Both the position numbers and the translations under genes were made by a program. Below, one piece after another: positions 13,194-21,279 of a stretch of DNA of 64,000 bases. Origin of the DNA: Leucobacter sp. Psy1 (GTDB taxonomy: Bacteria > Actinomycetota > Actinomycetes > Actinomycetales > Microbacteriaceae). The notes beneath the pieces are model-generated. The model was not told where the DNA came from. It ran no database searches and worked only from the letters and a program-made list of their open reading frames with translations. The DNA lies in contig NZ_CP083692.1 of the NCBI RefSeq assembly GCF_020096995.1, positions 2,542,001-2,606,000 of the forward strand. Direction: 5' to 3'. Numbering within the stretch: the first letter of the stretch is position 1; every line of letters begins with the position of its first letter.

Positions 13194-13221
13194 GGCACCG
13201 ATCAGGTGCTCACTCGGTGCC
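13194..13221 (-). terminator. Weak stem-loop at the end of thrB
   Basis: GGCACCGA (13194-13201) and TCGGTGCC (13214-13221) can pair around a 12-base loop that includes the thrB stop codon. No T-run follows on the minus strand. It may limit read-through from thrB into the 141-base gap before rho, but could be chance in GC-rich DNA. Confidence 0.3.
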
Positions 13222-14175
13222 GGACGACGAAAGCGTCGCGTCGGCGGGAACCGCTTCCACTGTAGCACCCAAGATGTCGACGGCGAGGATCAGCGGCGTC
13301 CAGTCTCCCCCGTGAGCGGCGGCGAGGTCGGCGGCGGCAAGGCGCTCGCCCGGGTCGCCCGCGAGGACCATGATCGACGGGCCGGCACCCGACACGACGG
13401 CGGCGTGGCCGGCGTCGCGCAGTGCGCGGACGAGGTCACGGGTCTGGGGCATCGCCTCGGCGCGGTAGTTCTGGTGCAGCCGATCCTCGGTCGCTTCGAA
13501 GAGCAGCTCAGGGCTCTGGGTCAGTGCGGCGATGAGCAGCGACGAGCGCGAGAGATTGAAGACGGCATCCTCGTAGGGCACGTGCGCCGGCTGCAGGCTC
13601 CGCGCGTGCGCCGTCGACACCTCGAATTCGGGTACGAGGACGAGCGGCGAGACCCCCCGGTGCACGAGCAGACGCTTGAAGCGGGGCCCGGTGGGGGCGG
13701 TCCACGCAATCGTCAACCCTCCGAAGAGCGCAGGGGCGACGTTGTCGGGGTGACCCTCGAGTTCGGTCGCGTATCCCAGCAGGTCGTCCTCGGAGAGCTC
13801 GATGGGAAACTCGGGGTCGCTCTCGAGGAGGCCCGCCGCGATCATCACGCCGGCAACGATTGCGGATCCCGACGACCCCATGCCCCGTCCGTGAGGGATC
13901 CGGTTGTGCGCCTGGATGTCGATTCCGGGCATCGCTCGTCCGAGACGCGCGTAAACGTGCGCCGCTGAGCGAACCACGAGGTTCGAGGCGTCGGTCGGGA
14001 CCGTCCCCTCTCCCACTCCGGTGACCCGCACTGACGCCCCCGGTTCCTCGCGGGTGACGGCGACGAGCTCGTCACCGTACGCGAGCGCCAATCCGAGGGT
14101 GTCGAAGCCGGGACCGAGGTTCGCGCTCGTCGCGGGAACATGCACGCGGACGGCGCGCGCCTCGGACTGGCTCAT
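13210..14175 (-). CDS. thrB: Homoserine kinase
   Basis: GHMP-family kinase that phosphorylates homoserine on the way to threonine. The 321-aa protein has the N-terminal PATSANLGPGFDTLGLAL motif, the ATP loop PHGRGMGSSGSAIVAG (about residue 95) and the C-terminal SGAGPSIMVLA motif. It overlaps hom by one base (TGATG), so the two are translationally coupled. Threonine synthase (thrC), usually between hom and thrB in actinobacteria, is not here and must be elsewhere if present. Confidence 0.96.
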   Translation of the reverse strand: MSQSEARAVRVHVPATSANLGPGFDTLGLALAYGDELVAVTREEPGASVRVTGVGEGTVPTDASNLVVRSAAHVYARLGRAMPGIDIQAHNRIPHGRGMGSSGSAIVAGVMIAAGLLESDPEFPIELSEDDLLGYATELEGHPDNVAPALFGGLTIAWTAPTGPRFKRLLVHRGVSPLVLVPEFEVSTAHARSLQPAHVPYEDAVFNLSRSSLLIAALTQSPELLFEATEDRLHQNYRAEAMPQTRDLVRALRDAGHAAVVSGAGPSIMVLAGDPGERLAAADLAAAHGGDWTPLILAVDILGATVEAVPADATLSSSGTE

Positions 14176-15485
14176 CAGGCGTTCCCCTCGCGACGGAGCA
14201 CGCTGACGACGCTCGTGACGACGTCGCTGCTGCGCAGGTCGTCGACCATGGCGGCGAGATCAGCCTCGCGTGCGCGGTGCGTGCCGATGACGAGGGTGGC
14301 CGTCCCCTCCGCATCGGCGGGAACCGACTGCTCGACGCTCTCGGCGGAGACGCCGTGCTGGGCGAGCAGGCCGGCGATCGTTGCGAGCACGCCCGCCTGG
14401 TCGCGCACCTCGAGGATCACCTGGTAGGCCGTCGTCACCTCGCCGACGGGCAGGATTGGCAGCGCGGCGTGATTCGAACCGAGCATTCCTGGCCCCCCGA
14501 CCACGTGGCGGCGCGCAGCCGAGACCAGGTCGCCGAGCACCGCTGATGCGGTCTCGACGCCACCGGCACCTGCGCCGTAGAACATGAGCTCGCCTGCGGC
14601 TTCGGCCTCGACGAATACGGCGTTCTTCCCCTCGTGCACGGCGGCGAGAGGGTGGTCCCGGCTGATGAGCGCGGGGTACACGCGTGCGGATACGCCCTGG
14701 GTGCCGTCCGAAGCCGAGAGGCGTTCAGCGACTGCGAGGAGCTTGATGACCGAGCCGGCGTTCTTGGCGGTCTCGATCTGCTCCGCCGTGATCTCGCGAA
14801 TGCCCTCGCGGTGCACCTTGTCGACGGGAACTTCGGTGTGGAAGGCGATGCTCGCGAGGATCGTGGCCTTCTGCGCCGCATCGTAGCCCTCGACATCGAG
14901 CGTCGGGTCCGCTTCGAGGAAGCCGAGATCTGCGGCGACCCGCATGGCGTCCTCCGCCGTGTCGCCGAACCGATCCATCCGGTCGAGGATGTAGTTCGTC
15001 GAACCGTTCACGATGCCCATCACGCGGGTGATGCGGTCGCCCGCGAGACTCCACTCCAGCGGTCGGATGATCGGGATCGCCCCGGCCACCGCCGCCTCGT
15101 ACGACAGCTGGGCGCCCACCTGCTCGGAGGCGGCGCGCAACTCGGGGCCGTGCGCCGCGATGAGAGCCTTGTTCGCCGTCACCACGTCGGCTCCGCCCTC
15201 GAGCGCGCGCACGATGAGCGAGCGGGCCGGCTCGATACCGCCCATGAGCTCGACGACGACATCGGCGTCGAGAACGAGCCGCTCGGCGTCCGTCGTGAAA
15301 AGTTCGCGCGGCAGTTCGGCGTCACGCGGCGCGTCAAGGTCGCGCACCGCGATCCCCACGAGCGTGAGGCGCGCTCCGACGCGCGCAGCGAGCTCGTCGC
15401 CCTCCTCAAGGATCAGCCGGGCCACCTGGGACCCCACCGAGCCGCAGCCGAGTACGGCTACACGCAGGTCACGGTATGCATTCAC
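14175..15485 (-). CDS. hom: Homoserine dehydrogenase
   Basis: Reduces aspartate semialdehyde to homoserine with NAD(P)H. The 436-aa protein has an N-terminal Rossmann fold (AVLGCGSVGSQVARL), the catalytic domain with NGSTNYILDRM and the ADPTLDVEGYDAAQKATIL segment, and a C-terminal ACT domain (about residues 355-430, beginning TAYQVILEVRDQAG), the usual site of threonine feedback. It is 45 bases downstream of lysA and overlaps thrB. Confidence 0.96.
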   Translation of the reverse strand: MNAYRDLRVAVLGCGSVGSQVARLILEEGDELAARVGARLTLVGIAVRDLDAPRDAELPRELFTTDAERLVLDADVVVELMGGIEPARSLIVRALEGGADVVTANKALIAAHGPELRAASEQVGAQLSYEAAVAGAIPIIRPLEWSLAGDRITRVMGIVNGSTNYILDRMDRFGDTAEDAMRVAADLGFLEADPTLDVEGYDAAQKATILASIAFHTEVPVDKVHREGIREITAEQIETAKNAGSVIKLLAVAERLSASDGTQGVSARVYPALISRDHPLAAVHEGKNAVFVEAEAAGELMFYGAGAGGVETASAVLGDLVSAARRHVVGGPGMLGSNHAALPILPVGEVTTAYQVILEVRDQAGVLATIAGLLAQHGVSAESVEQSVPADAEGTATLVIGTHRAREADLAAMVDDLRSSDVVTSVVSVLRREGNA

Positions 15486-15530
15486 AGAAAATCTCCGATC
15501 GATCTGTCAGTTGGGGTGCGGGGCCGGCGC

Positions 15531-16916
15531 TCAGACGCTCTGCGCGAGGAGCTCGTCCTCGGTCTGGCCGCGCACGATCATTCGGGCGGCTCCCCCGCTC
15601 ACGGCCACCACCGGCGGTCGTGGAACGTAGTTGTAGGTGCTCGATAGCGACCAGCAGTACGCACCGGTCGCCGCAACGGCGAGCAGGTCTCCCGGCACGA
15701 CATCTCCGGGCAGCAAGTCGCGCTGCACCACGATGTCCCCGGATTCGCAGTGCTTGCCGACCACGCGCACGAGCGCCGGCTCGGCGTCACTCGTGCGGTT
15801 CGCGATCCGAACGTGGTAGTCGGCTCCGTAGAGCGCCGGCCGAGCGTTGTCGCTCATGCCGCCGTCCACGCTCACATATAGGCGCTCGGCGAACCCCAGG
15901 TCCGCAGGGTCGACACCGGCGTCACTTCCCGCGAGCGCGACGGGTTTCGTCGTGCCCACGGTGTACAGCGTGATTCCTGCCTGGCCGATGATGGTGCGGC
16001 CGGGCTCGAAAGCGAGTTTCGGCACCTGCAGGCCGAGTGCCGCGCAGGTCTCCGAGACGAGGTCGGCGAGTTCCCGCGCGATGTCGTCGACATCTGGCAG
16101 GTCATCGGCCTCGGACGGGGTGTAGGCGATCCCGAATCCCCCGCCGAGATTCAATTCGGGCACTGGAGCACCGGTCAATTCGGCCAGCTCCTGGTAGACG
16201 CCGAGCAAGCGTCTGGCGGATTCCCGGAATCCGTCAGTGGCGAAGATCTGGGAGCCGATGTGGCAGTGCAGCCCGACGAAGTCGAGGTGGGCATGCGTCA
16301 GGATCGCCGAGACGAGCCGTGGTGCGGCGTCGAGCGGTTGTCCGAACTTCTGATCCTCGTGCGAGGTCGCGAGGAAGTCGTGCGTCGATGCGTGGACACC
16401 GCTGTTCACGCGCAGGCTCACCCGCTGCCGCACGCCCGCGGCTGCAGCCGCGTCCGCGACGCGCTGGATTTCGATCTCGCTGTCCAGCACGATGGTGCCG
16501 ACGCCCGCCGCGACCGCTCGCTCGATCTCGGAGATCGACTTGTTGTTACCGTGGAATCCGATGTGGGCCGGGTCGACGCCGGCCGCGAGTGCCACCGCGA
16601 GTTCGCCTCCGCTGGCGACGTCGACTGACAATCCCTCCTCGACCATCCACTGGGCGACGGCGACGCAGAGGAACGCCTTGCCCGCGTAGTAGACCGTGGC
16701 CTCCGTGCCGATCCGCGTCGCCTCTCGCTGCAGCGCGTCCCGCACCTGGCGGGCCCGCTCCCGCGCGGCGTCCTCGTCGATAATGTAGAGCGGACTGCCG
16801 AAGCGCTCGACCAGTTCGTTCGCATCCACGCTCGCGACCTGCAGGTTACCGCCGGAACCACGCCGCGCCGACGGCGGGAAGACGCGCGGGTCGACGGCGT
16901 TGAGCGCCTCGGTCAT
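15531..16916 (-). CDS. lysA: Diaminopimelate decarboxylase
   Basis: PLP enzyme for the last step of lysine synthesis from meso-diaminopimelate. The 461-aa protein has the PLP lysine in VYYAGKAFL (about residue 80), the HGNNKSISEIE segment, the GGGFGIAY phosphate loop, the EPGRTI motif and the catalytic cysteine in GKHCESGD. The start is ATG 16916 with GAGGAG eight bases before it, giving MTEALNAVDPRVFP; the frame is open upstream to 17075 but that part is not lysA-like. Confidence 0.96.
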   Translation of the reverse strand: MTEALNAVDPRVFPPSARRGSGGNLQVASVDANELVERFGSPLYIIDEDAARERARQVRDALQREATRIGTEATVYYAGKAFLCVAVAQWMVEEGLSVDVASGGELAVALAAGVDPAHIGFHGNNKSISEIERAVAAGVGTIVLDSEIEIQRVADAAAAAGVRQRVSLRVNSGVHASTHDFLATSHEDQKFGQPLDAAPRLVSAILTHAHLDFVGLHCHIGSQIFATDGFRESARRLLGVYQELAELTGAPVPELNLGGGFGIAYTPSEADDLPDVDDIARELADLVSETCAALGLQVPKLAFEPGRTIIGQAGITLYTVGTTKPVALAGSDAGVDPADLGFAERLYVSVDGGMSDNARPALYGADYHVRIANRTSDAEPALVRVVGKHCESGDIVVQRDLLPGDVVPGDLLAVAATGAYCWSLSSTYNYVPRPPVVAVSGGAARMIVRGQTEDELLAQSV

Positions 16917-17046
16917 CGGTGCTCCTCGGGGTCTCTGCTGATGCGTGCTGGCGTGCGGGGTGATGCACGGGGAGCAGATAGCTCGCCCGGCATGACCGTC
17001 CCAGCTTAACCGAAGCGCATGCGGCGATCCGCTTGTGTGACAGAGG

Positions 17047-17793
17047 TCACTCGCAGACGCCGGGCTCCTGATCACTCGGGTCGGAGAGAATGCCTGGCGA
17101 GAGATCGGCCTGCAGCGTCGCGCTCCCCGTCGTCGAGAGATCGATACCGGTCAGCGTGATCCCGCGAGGCAGCTCGTCCGAGATGCAGACGGTGTGCGTT
17201 TCGAGGAGGTCGCCGAGCACCGGAGCGGCCGCCGCCGAGATCTGCTCCGAGCTGAGATCAAGACCCGAGGCGCTCACCTGCGTCGGGGTGACCTGCACAT
17301 CGCCGCCAGAGACTCCGAGTTCGAGGCCCAGCGACACGGGCACCGTGAACCCGAGGAGCGTCACGTCGCGCCCCACCACGAGTTCGCCATCGCGCACCTC
17401 GCCCGTTTCAGCGATGCCGCGAGTGACCGCGCTGACGACGCCGGGCAGCTGGTCCCCCGTCACCGTGAGCGCTCCGGTGCCTCCGCGGAGGTCTCCCGAC
17501 GTCGGATCGAACGGCGCTGAGTCCGCATGCAGCTTCGCGTTCACGACGATGCCGCCAGGCAACGGCAGATCGTCCACTCCGATGGTCACGTCGCCGACCC
17601 GGCCCGTGATCGCGTGGAGGAGGGCGGACCCGCCGAGCTCGACGTCCACCGGATGATCCTCGCTCAGACCGACCTGCTCGCGGACCGCGTTCGCAATGAC
17701 GTTCGGAATGATGAGTCGCAGGGCCACTTCAGCGGCGCCTGCGAGCACCGCCACTGCGACGACGACGCCGAGGATCCTGACGAGCGCCCGCAC
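17047..17793 (-). CDS. LmeA-like (DUF2993) exported or membrane-anchored protein
   Basis: The 248-aa product has an N-terminal membrane segment (residues 7-25, ILGVVVAVAVLAGAAEVAL) and a beta-rich remainder with the LLHAITGRVGDVTIGVDDLPL block typical of DUF2993 proteins. In mycobacteria a member of this family, LmeA, affects envelope lipoglycans; that function cannot be assumed here. A C-terminal ETHTVCISDELPRGI and final GVCE could make a disulfide outside the cell. It starts three bases after the argS stop, so it is co-transcribed with argS. Confidence 0.78.
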   Translation of the reverse strand: MRALVRILGVVVAVAVLAGAAEVALRLIIPNVIANAVREQVGLSEDHPVDVELGGSALLHAITGRVGDVTIGVDDLPLPGGIVVNAKLHADSAPFDPTSGDLRGGTGALTVTGDQLPGVVSAVTRGIAETGEVRDGELVVGRDVTLLGFTVPVSLGLELGVSGGDVQVTPTQVSASGLDLSSEQISAAAAPVLGDLLETHTVCISDELPRGITLTGIDLSTTGSATLQADLSPGILSDPSDQEPGVCE

Positions 17794-17796
17794 GGG

Positions 17797-19497
17797 TCAG
17801 AGCCGTTCCGGAGCCGTGACGCCGATGAGATCGAGTCCGTTGCGCAGCACCTGGCCGGCAGCATCGTTGAGCCAGAGACGCGTGCGGTGCAGGTCCCCGA
17901 TCGGCTCTTCACCCATGGGCAGCACGCGGCAGTTGTCGTACCAGCGGTGGAACGAGGCGGCGAGTTCCTCCAGGTATCGCGTGACGCGATGCGGTTCGCG
18001 GAGCTCTGCGGCGCCCGCGACGATGCCGGGGTACTGCTGCAGCTTGCCGAGGAGGTCGGTCTCGGTCGGGTGCGTCAGGAGGCTCGGCTCGAAGCTCGAA
18101 CGGTCGACCCCGGCCGACGCTGCATTCCGATCGACGGCGCAGGTGCGGGCGTGCGCGTACTGCACGTAGAAAACGGGGTTGTCATTCGTGCGGCTCCGCA
18201 GCTTCTCACCGTCAAGCGCGAGCGGCGAATCGGCCGGGTACCTGGCGAGCCAGTAGCGCAGGGCGTCGGATCCCAGCCACTCGAGCAGGTCATCGAGCTC
18301 GATGATGTTCCCGGCACGCTTGGAGAGCCGCGCACCGTTCAGATTCACCAGCTGACCGATGAGCACCGTGACATCGGTCTCGATGTTGTCTCCCGCTGCA
18401 CCGGCGATCGCCGTAAGGCGCCCGATGTAGCCGTGGTGATCGGCGCCGAGCAGGTAGATCTTCTCGCCGAAGCCGCGATCCATCTTCGACAGGTAGTACG
18501 CGGCATCAGCAGCGAAGTAGGTGTAGATGCCGTTCCCGCGGGTGAACACGCGATCCTTGTCGTCGCCGAAGTCGGTCGTGCGCACCCAGATGGCGCCGTC
18601 CTCCTCAAAGACATGGCCCTGCTCGCGCAGACGATCGATCGCCGCCTCGATCGGGCTCGGCTCGCCGTTCTCACCCGGTGCGTGCAGGGTGCGCTCCGAG
18701 AAGAACACGTCGAAGTGCACGTTGAAGCGCTCGAGCGAGTCCTTGATCTCAGCGAGCTGCAGCTGGTACGCCAGCTCCTGAGCCTGCTCGAGAGCCGCCT
18801 CGCGGTCCTGGTCCGCGAGTTCGGAGAGGTTCGGGATCTGCTCGCGCACCCGTGCTCCGAGCTCTTGGATGTACTCGCCGGGATACGCGTCCTCGGGCGC
18901 GGGCTCGCCCAGCGCGGCCGCCAGCACCGAGCGGCCGAACTTGTTCATCTGCGCGCCGGCGTCATTGATGTAGTACTCGCTCGTCACCTCGGCGCCCGCC
19001 GCGCGCAGTACGCGAGCGGTCGAATCGCCGAGGGCCGCCCACCTCGTGTGGCCCATGTGCAGAGGCCCGGTCGGGTTCGCGCTGACGAACTCCATGTTGA
19101 TGACCTGCCCCGCGAGCGCGTCGCCGTGGCCGTACGCAACGCCCTGTTCGACCACACGACGGGCCGTTTCGCCTGCGCTCGCAGCGTCGAGCGTGAGATT
19201 GATGAAGCCCGGACCCGCGATCTCTGCACTGGCGATGCCCTCGATCTCCGCCGCGCGGCGCGTGATCTGTTCCGCCAGCTCCCGCGGGGGCATCCCGAGG
19301 CGCTTGGCGAACTTCATCGCGGCGTTCGACGCCCAGTCCCCGTGAGCGCGGTTCTTCGGACGCTCGACCTGGGTGTCCTGCTCGGTCACGACGATGTCGG
19401 TCTCGCCCTGCACCGCATCATCCGATCGCCCGCGTCGCTCCTCGACGATGTCAGTCAGGATGCGGGCGAGTGCGAGTGAGAGTTCTTGGGGAGTCAC
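17797..19497 (-). CDS. argS: Arginyl-tRNA synthetase
   Basis: Class I synthetase charging tRNA-Arg; the tRNA-Arg(CCG) gene lies 95 bases upstream on the other strand. The 566-aa protein has the HIGH-type signature in GPLHMGHTRWAALGD, the KMSKS-equivalent ARLSKRAGN, and the C-terminal anticodon-binding helices. The start is placed at GTG 19497 because TAGAAT ends seven bases before it on the minus strand (leaderless pattern); ATG 19506 overlaps that element and would add three residues. Confidence 0.96.
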   Translation of the reverse strand: MTPQELSLALARILTDIVEERRGRSDDAVQGETDIVVTEQDTQVERPKNRAHGDWASNAAMKFAKRLGMPPRELAEQITRRAAEIEGIASAEIAGPGFINLTLDAASAGETARRVVEQGVAYGHGDALAGQVINMEFVSANPTGPLHMGHTRWAALGDSTARVLRAAGAEVTSEYYINDAGAQMNKFGRSVLAAALGEPAPEDAYPGEYIQELGARVREQIPNLSELADQDREAALEQAQELAYQLQLAEIKDSLERFNVHFDVFFSERTLHAPGENGEPSPIEAAIDRLREQGHVFEEDGAIWVRTTDFGDDKDRVFTRGNGIYTYFAADAAYYLSKMDRGFGEKIYLLGADHHGYIGRLTAIAGAAGDNIETDVTVLIGQLVNLNGARLSKRAGNIIELDDLLEWLGSDALRYWLARYPADSPLALDGEKLRSRTNDNPVFYVQYAHARTCAVDRNAASAGVDRSSFEPSLLTHPTETDLLGKLQQYPGIVAGAAELREPHRVTRYLEELAASFHRWYDNCRVLPMGEEPIGDLHRTRLWLNDAAGQVLRNGLDLIGVTAPERL

Positions 19498-19591
19498 CCG
19501 GTACATTCTAGTGACCGCGTGCGCACCGCTCCTGACCACCGCGGTCACGTGACCGTCCGATGTGCGCTAGGCTGGTCTGGTTGCAGTACTC

Positions 19592-19664
19592 GCCTCCGTA
19601 GCTCAGGGGATAGAGCGCCGGTTTCCGGTACCGTAGGTCGGGAGTTCGAATCTCTCCGGGGGCA
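19592..19664 (+). tRNA. tRNA-Arg (anticodon CCG)
   Basis: A full 73-base cloverleaf: acceptor GCCTCCG pairing with CGGGGGC (one G-U), D arm GCTC/GAGC, anticodon loop TTCCGGT with anticodon CCG (reads CGG), and the T arm GGGAG-TTCGAAT-CTCTC. The discriminator is A, as expected for tRNA-Arg in bacteria. CCA is not encoded. One mismatch lies at the base of the anticodon stem. Confidence 0.95.
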
Positions 19665-19676
19665 CGAGCAACACTC

Positions 19677-19709
19677 AGCGGGAGTCAGGCCATCGGCCTG
19701 GCTCCCGCT
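19677..19709 (+). terminator. Terminator hairpin after tRNA-Arg
   Basis: AGCGGGAGTCAGGCC (19677-19691) pairs with GGCCTGGCTCCCGCT (19695-19709) around a three-base loop, with one G-T pair. It begins 13 bases after the tRNA. The following bases (CCTGGTTTCC) hold only a short T-run. Confidence 0.65.
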
Positions 19710-19858
19710 CCTGGTTTCCGGGCGGCTGAGTTGTGCACAGTCACGAGCCCAGACGACTTATCCACGGTTTCCCTCACCAGCGGCAGTAACGCCTCTTGCA
19801 TGTGGCCAACCCCGCTAAAGTGTGAAGCACACACCGAGCAGAGCAGGAGGCCGCAACG

Positions 19859-20215
19859 ATGTCCGTAGATGCAGCCACGATGATCGTCAGCGCCGGGGGC
19901 CTACTGGTCACCCTGGGTGCGGCGTTGATCGCGGGCTTCGCGTGGGTGATCAAGCGCATCGACGGGGTCGAATACCGGCTGACCGGCCGAATTGACGACG
20001 TCGAGCAGAAACTCACCGACCGCCTCGATAGCGTCGACCAGAAACTCACCGACCGCCTCGATAGCGTCGACCAGAAACTCACCGACCGCATCGATAGCGT
20101 CGACCAGAAACTCACCGACCGCATCGACGGGATCAGTGGAGAGCTCACCGAAGTTCGGATCACGGTCGCGCGCCTCGAGGAGGGACCACCGCGACACCTC
20201 ATCCTCAGCCGGTGA
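19859..20215 (+). CDS. Small membrane-anchored coiled-coil protein with 11-residue repeats
   Basis: The 118-aa protein has one membrane segment (about residues 8-30) followed by four tandem 11-residue units of the type VDQKLTDRLDS (residues 48-91) and a polar tail ending in LILSR. Hendecad repeats of this kind form right-handed coiled coils, usually trimers or tetramers. Function is not known. The ATG at 19859 has AGGAGG eight bases before it and a TAAAGT element (about 19816-19821) may be its -10. Its 3' end overlaps the end of the convergent EamA gene by 11 bases. Confidence 0.75.
   Translation: MSVDAATMIVSAGGLLVTLGAALIAGFAWVIKRIDGVEYRLTGRIDDVEQKLTDRLDSVDQKLTDRLDSVDQKLTDRIDSVDQKLTDRIDGISGELTEVRITVARLEEGPPRHLILSR
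20000..20131 (+). repeat. Four contiguous 33-bp tandem repeats
   Basis: Units at 20000-20032, 20033-20065, 20066-20098 and 20099-20131 share the core GTCGACCAGAAACTCACCGA with few differences; the middle units are nearly identical. They are in frame and encode the hendecads of the coiled-coil protein, so copy number can change without breaking the gene. Confidence 0.95.
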
Positions 20216-21101
20216 CCCCGAGGCGATCGACTCCTACGCTAGGAGGGTGATCGCGAGCGCCTCCCCACTGTGCCGCAACACCCGCGACGACCACCACGGC
20301 GATCCCGACCCCCTGGAGGAACGTCGGCGACTGACTCAGCAGCAGCAGGCCAGCCACCAGTCCGAACGCCGGCTCGATGGCGAGCAGCGTCCCGAAGGCC
20401 GAGTGAGTCATGCGGCGAAGCGCAAGCATCTCGAGACCGAACGACACCACGGGGGTGATGAGCGCGATCCCGGCGGCCATGGCGAGAACCCACCAGGAGA
20501 ACGCGCCGTGGACCACCTGGGGCACACCCCAAGGAAGGGTCAGCACCGCGCCGATCGGAATCGTGAGCGCGAGCCCGCTGATCCCCGAGAACCGGTCGCC
20601 GACGCGCTGCGTGAAGACGTTGTACATCGCCCAGCAGACCGCCGCAGCCAGGGCGAATCCGACCCCGACAATATCGATGCTTCCGCGCCAGGGCTCCGTG
20701 AGCAGCACGACGCCGAAGAGCGCGAGCACCGGCCAGACGAGCGCTCGTCGGTGACGGCTCGCGACCGCCGCTACCGTCAGCGGCCCGAGGAACTCGATCG
20801 CGACCGCCGTTCCGAGCGGGATGCGCTCGACGGCCGCGAGGAAGAGCGTGGTCATCCCGCCCGTGGCGGCCCCGAGCACGATGAGGTTCGGCACGTCGCG
20901 GAGTCGAATCGTTCCGAGAGCCGGGCGCGCGACGATCCACAGGAACACCGCGCCGAAGCACATTCTGAGCCACGCCGTGCCGGCGGGCCCGACCTGCTCG
21001 ATCACACCGACCGACAGCGCATTGGACACCTGAATCAACAGCATCGCCACGACGGCCATCGACCACGGAGGGATCCCTGTCGTCGTCCGCTGCATACGCA
21101 T
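20205..21101 (-). CDS. EamA/RhtA-type drug/metabolite transporter
   Basis: A 298-aa inner-membrane protein with ten predicted helices in two EamA repeats (about residues 10-130 and 145-275). The layout and the GPAGTAWLRM and PIGAVLTLPW segments resemble RhtA-like exporters of threonine/homoserine, but the substrate is not fixed by sequence. ATG 21101 is preferred: TATGAT lies six bases upstream on the minus strand, the leaderless pattern of this genome; the frame is open to 21176. Its C-terminus overlaps the convergent coiled-coil gene. Confidence 0.85.
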   Translation of the reverse strand: MRMQRTTTGIPPWSMAVVAMLLIQVSNALSVGVIEQVGPAGTAWLRMCFGAVFLWIVARPALGTIRLRDVPNLIVLGAATGGMTTLFLAAVERIPLGTAVAIEFLGPLTVAAVASRHRRALVWPVLALFGVVLLTEPWRGSIDIVGVGFALAAAVCWAMYNVFTQRVGDRFSGISGLALTIPIGAVLTLPWGVPQVVHGAFSWWVLAMAAGIALITPVVSFGLEMLALRRMTHSAFGTLLAIEPAFGLVAGLLLLSQSPTFLQGVGIAVVVVAGVAAQWGGARDHPPSVGVDRLGVTG

Positions 21102-21174
21102 GAGTGCATCATACTGCACCCATGAGGCATTCACACCCGCCTCCGCACCTGCAGCATTCGGTAGAGTGGCGAGC

Positions 21175-21276
21175 ATGGCACCTCGCTCCTCCGAACCGGT
21201 GATCGACTGCGCGGATCAGCCGGTCCCCGTTGACTTCTGGTGGGCAGCGTTCGCTCCCCGGCCGCGGGCGAGCTGA
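21175..21276 (+). CDS. Possible 33-aa leader or small protein upstream of an MFS gene
   Basis: An ATG at 21175 opens a 33-codon frame (MAPRSSEPVIDCADQP, ending RPRAS) that stops at 21276, four bases before the GTG of the downstream transporter. TAGAGT (21162-21167) lies seven bases before the ATG, so a transcript would begin at or near this codon. The transporter itself has no obvious promoter or ribosome site, so translation of this peptide may be needed for its expression. Whether the peptide has a function of its own is unknown. Confidence 0.4.
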   Translation: MAPRSSEPVIDCADQPVPVDFWWAAFAPRPRAS

Positions 21277-21279
21277 CGA

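Noticed and set aside
20000-20131. 33-bp repeats resembling a CRISPR array
   Set aside because: The units are contiguous without spacers and are in frame inside a coding region; no cas genes nearby.
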